Shown: positions 61,603 to 64,000 of the stretch, one piece after another | Numbering within the stretch: position 1 is the first letter of the stretch | How the letters are laid out: each line of letters starts with the position of its first letter | NCBI RefSeq assembly: GCF_032595355.1 | Contig: NZ_JASMWN010000012.1 | Span: 62,001-126,000, forward strand | Reading direction: 5' to 3' | Source of the DNA: Sedimentitalea todarodis | GTDB lineage: Bacteria; Pseudomonadota; Alphaproteobacteria; Rhodobacterales; Rhodobacteraceae | Length of the DNA stretch: 64,000 nucleotides | Notes under the pieces: model-generated | The model's input: only the letters and a program-made list of their open reading frames with translations | What the model was told of the DNA's origin: nothing | Database searches by the model: none | Program-made: the position numbers and the translations under genes

Positions 61603-63135
61603 ATGCGCGGACCGCACAATATCATCCGATTGATCCGCACAGGCGCCACGCTGGAACGCACCGGCGCCATGAATGTCGTGCTTGATGCCTTTGAAGCTCC
61701 CCCAGCCCTCCGGTTCGTCGCCCATGCGCTTGGCAAGCCCTTCATGTGGCTTGGCTACAAGGGCGACGCTGCCATGCCACCGGCAACGCGGGCACTGACC
61801 GCCCTCGGTCCGGCCTACATCAAATTCGGACAGGTCCTGTCGACCCGGCCAGACGTCGTGGGTGATGAACTCGCCGTGCAATTGCGCGTTCTGCAGGACA
61901 AGCTGCCTCCGTTTTCGATTGACGCTGCCAAGGCCGAGGTCGAACGCGAACTGGGGCAGCCGGTCTCAGAGATCTTTTCGGAGTTCAGCGAACCGATCGC
62001 CGCGGCCTCGATTGCGCAGGTGCACAAGGCCAAGTTGATCGACACCGGCGAAGACGTCGCCGTCAAGGTTCTGCGCCCCGGCATCGAGCGTGCGTTCCGC
62101 AAGGACATCGACGCGTTCTATTTTGCCGCCCGCATCGTTGATCTGTTCGCTCCCGGCGCGCGCCGGTTGCGCCCTATGGAAGTGATCGAACACTTTGACG
62201 GCGTCGTGCGAGGCGAGTTGGACCTGCGACTGGAAAGCTCTGCCGCATCAGAGTTCGAAGCCAACACCCGCGATGACGAAGGCTTCCGGCTGCCACCGAT
62301 TCGGTGGGCCTTCTCGGCGCGCCGCGTGATGACGCTGGGCTGGGCCGACGGTGCATCACTGGGCGACAATGCCGCTCTGGATGTTGCAGGACATGACCGC
62401 GCGGAACTGGCCGAGCGTGTCTTGCGGCTGTTCCTCCTCCATGCCCTGCGCGATGGGTATTTCCACGCCGATATGCATCAGGGCAATCTCAAGGTCGCCC
62501 CGAACGGTGACATCATCGCCTATGATTTTGGAATCATGGGCCATATCGATGAATACACCCGCCGGGTCTATGCTGAGATTCTCTTCGGTTTCATCCGCCG
62601 TGACTACAAACGTGTCGCCGAGGTGCATTTCGAAGCCGGTTACGTGCCCGCCGACAAGGACGTCGATGAATTCGCCCGCGCCCTGCGCGCCGTCGGTGAG
62701 CCGATTTTCGGAATGGACGCAACGCAGATTTCCATGGGGCGCCTGCTCAGCTATCTGTTCGAAGTGACCGAACGGTTCGGCATGGAAACCCGTACCGAGC
62801 TGATCCTGCTGCAGCGCACCATGGTCGTGGTCGAAGGTGTCGCGCGGTCGTTGAACCCGCACACCAATATCTGGGAAGTCGCGCGCCCGGTGGTCGAAGA
62901 CTATATCAAACAGTCGATAGGACCGCGCGCCGTTCTCTCCGACCTTGGCAAGACCGCGCGCGTCCTTGCCCGCTTTGGACCGCGCCTGCCGGGACTGGTC
63001 GAAGCCGCACTCGTGCGCCAGGCCGCAGACCATGAACCGGTGCGCAAATCCGCCTTGCGGGTGATTCTCGCGGCTGGCACGATCGGGCTTATGATCGGCG
63101 CGGGACTTGTCCTGCTACTGGACACCCTGACCTGA
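61603..63135 (+). CDS. ubiB: Ubiquinone biosynthesis accessory kinase-like protein UbiB
   Basis: ABC1/ADCK-type atypical kinase-like ATPase of 510 residues supporting ubiquinone synthesis at the membrane. LGPAYIKFGQVLSTRPDVVG holds the KxGQ motif, IAAASIAQVHKAKL the Ala-rich loop, YFHADMHQGNLKVAPNGD and AYDFGIMGHI the catalytic and metal loops. A C-terminal hydrophobic helix (about 485-508) anchors it. It is co-transcribed with ubiE. Confidence 0.97.
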   Translation: MRGPHNIIRLIRTGATLERTGAMNVVLDAFEAPPALRFVAHALGKPFMWLGYKGDAAMPPATRALTALGPAYIKFGQVLSTRPDVVGDELAVQLRVLQDKLPPFSIDAAKAEVERELGQPVSEIFSEFSEPIAAASIAQVHKAKLIDTGEDVAVKVLRPGIERAFRKDIDAFYFAARIVDLFAPGARRLRPMEVIEHFDGVVRGELDLRLESSAASEFEANTRDDEGFRLPPIRWAFSARRVMTLGWADGASLGDNAALDVAGHDRAELAERVLRLFLLHALRDGYFHADMHQGNLKVAPNGDIIAYDFGIMGHIDEYTRRVYAEILFGFIRRDYKRVAEVHFEAGYVPADKDVDEFARALRAVGEPIFGMDATQISMGRLLSYLFEVTERFGMETRTELILLQRTMVVVEGVARSLNPHTNIWEVARPVVEDYIKQSIGPRAVLSDLGKTARVLARFGPRLPGLVEAALVRQAADHEPVRKSALRVILAAGTIGLMIGAGLVLLLDTLT

Positions 63136-63470
63136 CCCATCTCGATCCTTCTTTTTCTTGCTGAAAATATCCTCGGGGGGTCTGGGGGGCAGACAGCCCC
63201 CCAGTTCCGTCCCGACGACAACCGCTCAATTGCCTGCGCGAGACCTTTCCCGCAACCGATGCGCATCGTCACCAGGCCCTTGGGGCCGCCACTCCGCCCA
63301 GTTAGAGGGTCCTGTGTGTGTGGATCGCAACGGCCGCTCACGCCGGGTGACCCATTGCACGATCACCTGCCTTCGTGCTCTGCATCTGACAGGCACCATC
63401 GAGCAGCCGTTGGTGCAATTTCATAACAACCATGTTGACAAGCGCCATACGACACCCGAATGAATCCGTC
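63136..63470. other. Intergenic region with hairpin between ubiB and the XRE gene
   Basis: No gene found. At 63182-63204 a 9-bp perfect stem (ctggggggc with gccccccag, loop agaca) lies downstream of tttttcttgctgaaaatat. That context recurs in Rhodobacteraceae intergenic regions as I remember them, so it may be a REP-like terminator element. TTGACA at 63434-63439 might be a -35 for the next gene. Confidence 0.45.
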
Positions 63471-64000
63471 ATGGCGGAAAATGCGGACGATATCCTGACA
63501 TTGCTGCCCGCGCGGCTGAAAGAAGCGCGGCGCGAGCAAGGCTTGTCGCTTGAGGCAGTGTCGAACCTGTCGGGCGTGTCCCGCTCGATGGTCAGCCAGA
63601 TCGAACGCGGCGAAAGCAGCCCGACGATTGCGACCCTCTGGAATCTCACGCGCGCACTGCAAGTGGATTTCGCGGGGCTGCTGGATACCGAGGCTGCAAG
63701 CGATAAAGTCGATTTGCTGCGCGCCAGTGACGTGCCCAGCATCGACAATATGGGCCAGGGCTGCCGCATCCGGATCCTGTCCCCTCCCGAAGAGGCCGGC
63801 GGGCACGAAGTCTATGACATCATGTTCAAGGCTGGTGGCGCGCTGCGCAGCCAACCCCATGCACGGGGCGCGCGCGAACAACTGACGGTGCTGGAGGGCA
63901 CGGTGCGCGTCACCGCCGGCTCGGCCTCAAATGTGCTGAACACGGGCGATACCGGGCGCTATGCAGCAGACATCGAACATGCGATTATCGCCGAAGACGG
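63471..64000 (+). CDS. XRE-family regulator with cupin domain (3' end beyond window)
   Basis: N-terminal 176 residues of a regulator. Residues about 10-68 are an XRE helix-turn-helix (RLKEARREQGLSLEAVSNLS followed by GVSRSMVSQIERGESSPTI). From about 105 a cupin-2 beta-barrel begins (QPHARGAREQLTVLEGTVRV). This is a common design for regulators of transport or catabolism of small metabolites. ATG 63471 is taken; ATG 63432 in frame would add 13 residues. The frame is open at the window end. Confidence 0.88.
   Translation, partial: MAENADDILTLLPARLKEARREQGLSLEAVSNLSGVSRSMVSQIERGESSPTIATLWNLTRALQVDFAGLLDTEAASDKVDLLRASDVPSIDNMGQGCRIRILSPPEEAGGHEVYDIMFKAGGALRSQPHARGAREQLTVLEGTVRVTAGSASNVLNTGDTGRYAADIEHAIIAED

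Overview
The window is chromosomal DNA of a high-GC alphaproteobacterium, most likely a Rhodobacterales (Roseobacter-group) species. The grounds are the divergent regB / senC-regA redox locus close to ahcY, the hemD-mic60-hemY cluster, the dnaA/dnaN/recF/gyrB and mutM/ubiE-ubiB blocks, a PhyR-NepR-EcfG general stress locus, and small families typical of this group (DUF1244, DUF6868-like, the TIGR02300 acidic protein, DUF1127). I saw no rRNA, intact insertion sequence, prophage or CRISPR array. One tRNA (Ala, GGC anticodon) is present.

Layout. 1-6.1 kb: RegB sensor (cut by the window edge), SenC, RegA, then a GT61 glycosyltransferase two bases after regA, an HD hydrolase, an FkbM methyltransferase and ahcY. 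6.2-10.1 kb: DUF2853 protein, a possible small RNA, DUF1761, EVE, YCII, gpsA, tsaD. 10.2-13.7 kb: hemD-mic60-hemY. 13.8-16.3 kb: leftward luciferase-like oxidoreductase, DUF1244, DUF6868-like and N-formylglutamate amidohydrolase genes. 16.4-25.3 kb: pyk, rpmI-rplT, an adenylate cyclase, a GntR regulator, a YgjP-type peptidase, TIGR02300, tRNA-Ala, a proline-racemase-family enzyme, a NUDIX protein and a Pit phosphate transporter.

25.3-46.5 kb looks accessory. It holds a secreted DUF1996 / SGNH-like / SH3 protein, a glycosyltransferase-acetyltransferase pair, a HutC-type regulator with a palindromic site, an ScpB-DUF1403 pair without ScpA, a tripartite tricarboxylate transporter with an SDR and an acyl-CoA synthetase, a small two-repeat protein whose promoter spacer holds a LexA box, a PerM-type protein, an AsmA-like giant, and dgoK-dgoA with a decayed SDR remnant.

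46.7-51.6 kb is the general stress block: csbD, dps-DUF2254, DUF883-holin-like, phyR, nepR-ecfG. The promoters share GGAAC-N17-GTTT, and the phyR and nepR-ecfG promoters are the two strands of one inverted repeat. This is the most coherent system in the window: phosphorylated PhyR should sequester NepR, releasing EcfG to transcribe itself, phyR, nepR and the neighbouring protective genes. 51.7-64 kb is the housekeeping replication block (gyrB, recF, dnaN, dnaA), rpsT, an enoyl-CoA hydratase, mutM, ubiE-ubiB and a truncated XRE/cupin regulator.

All family names are from recognition of motifs by eye; no search was run.
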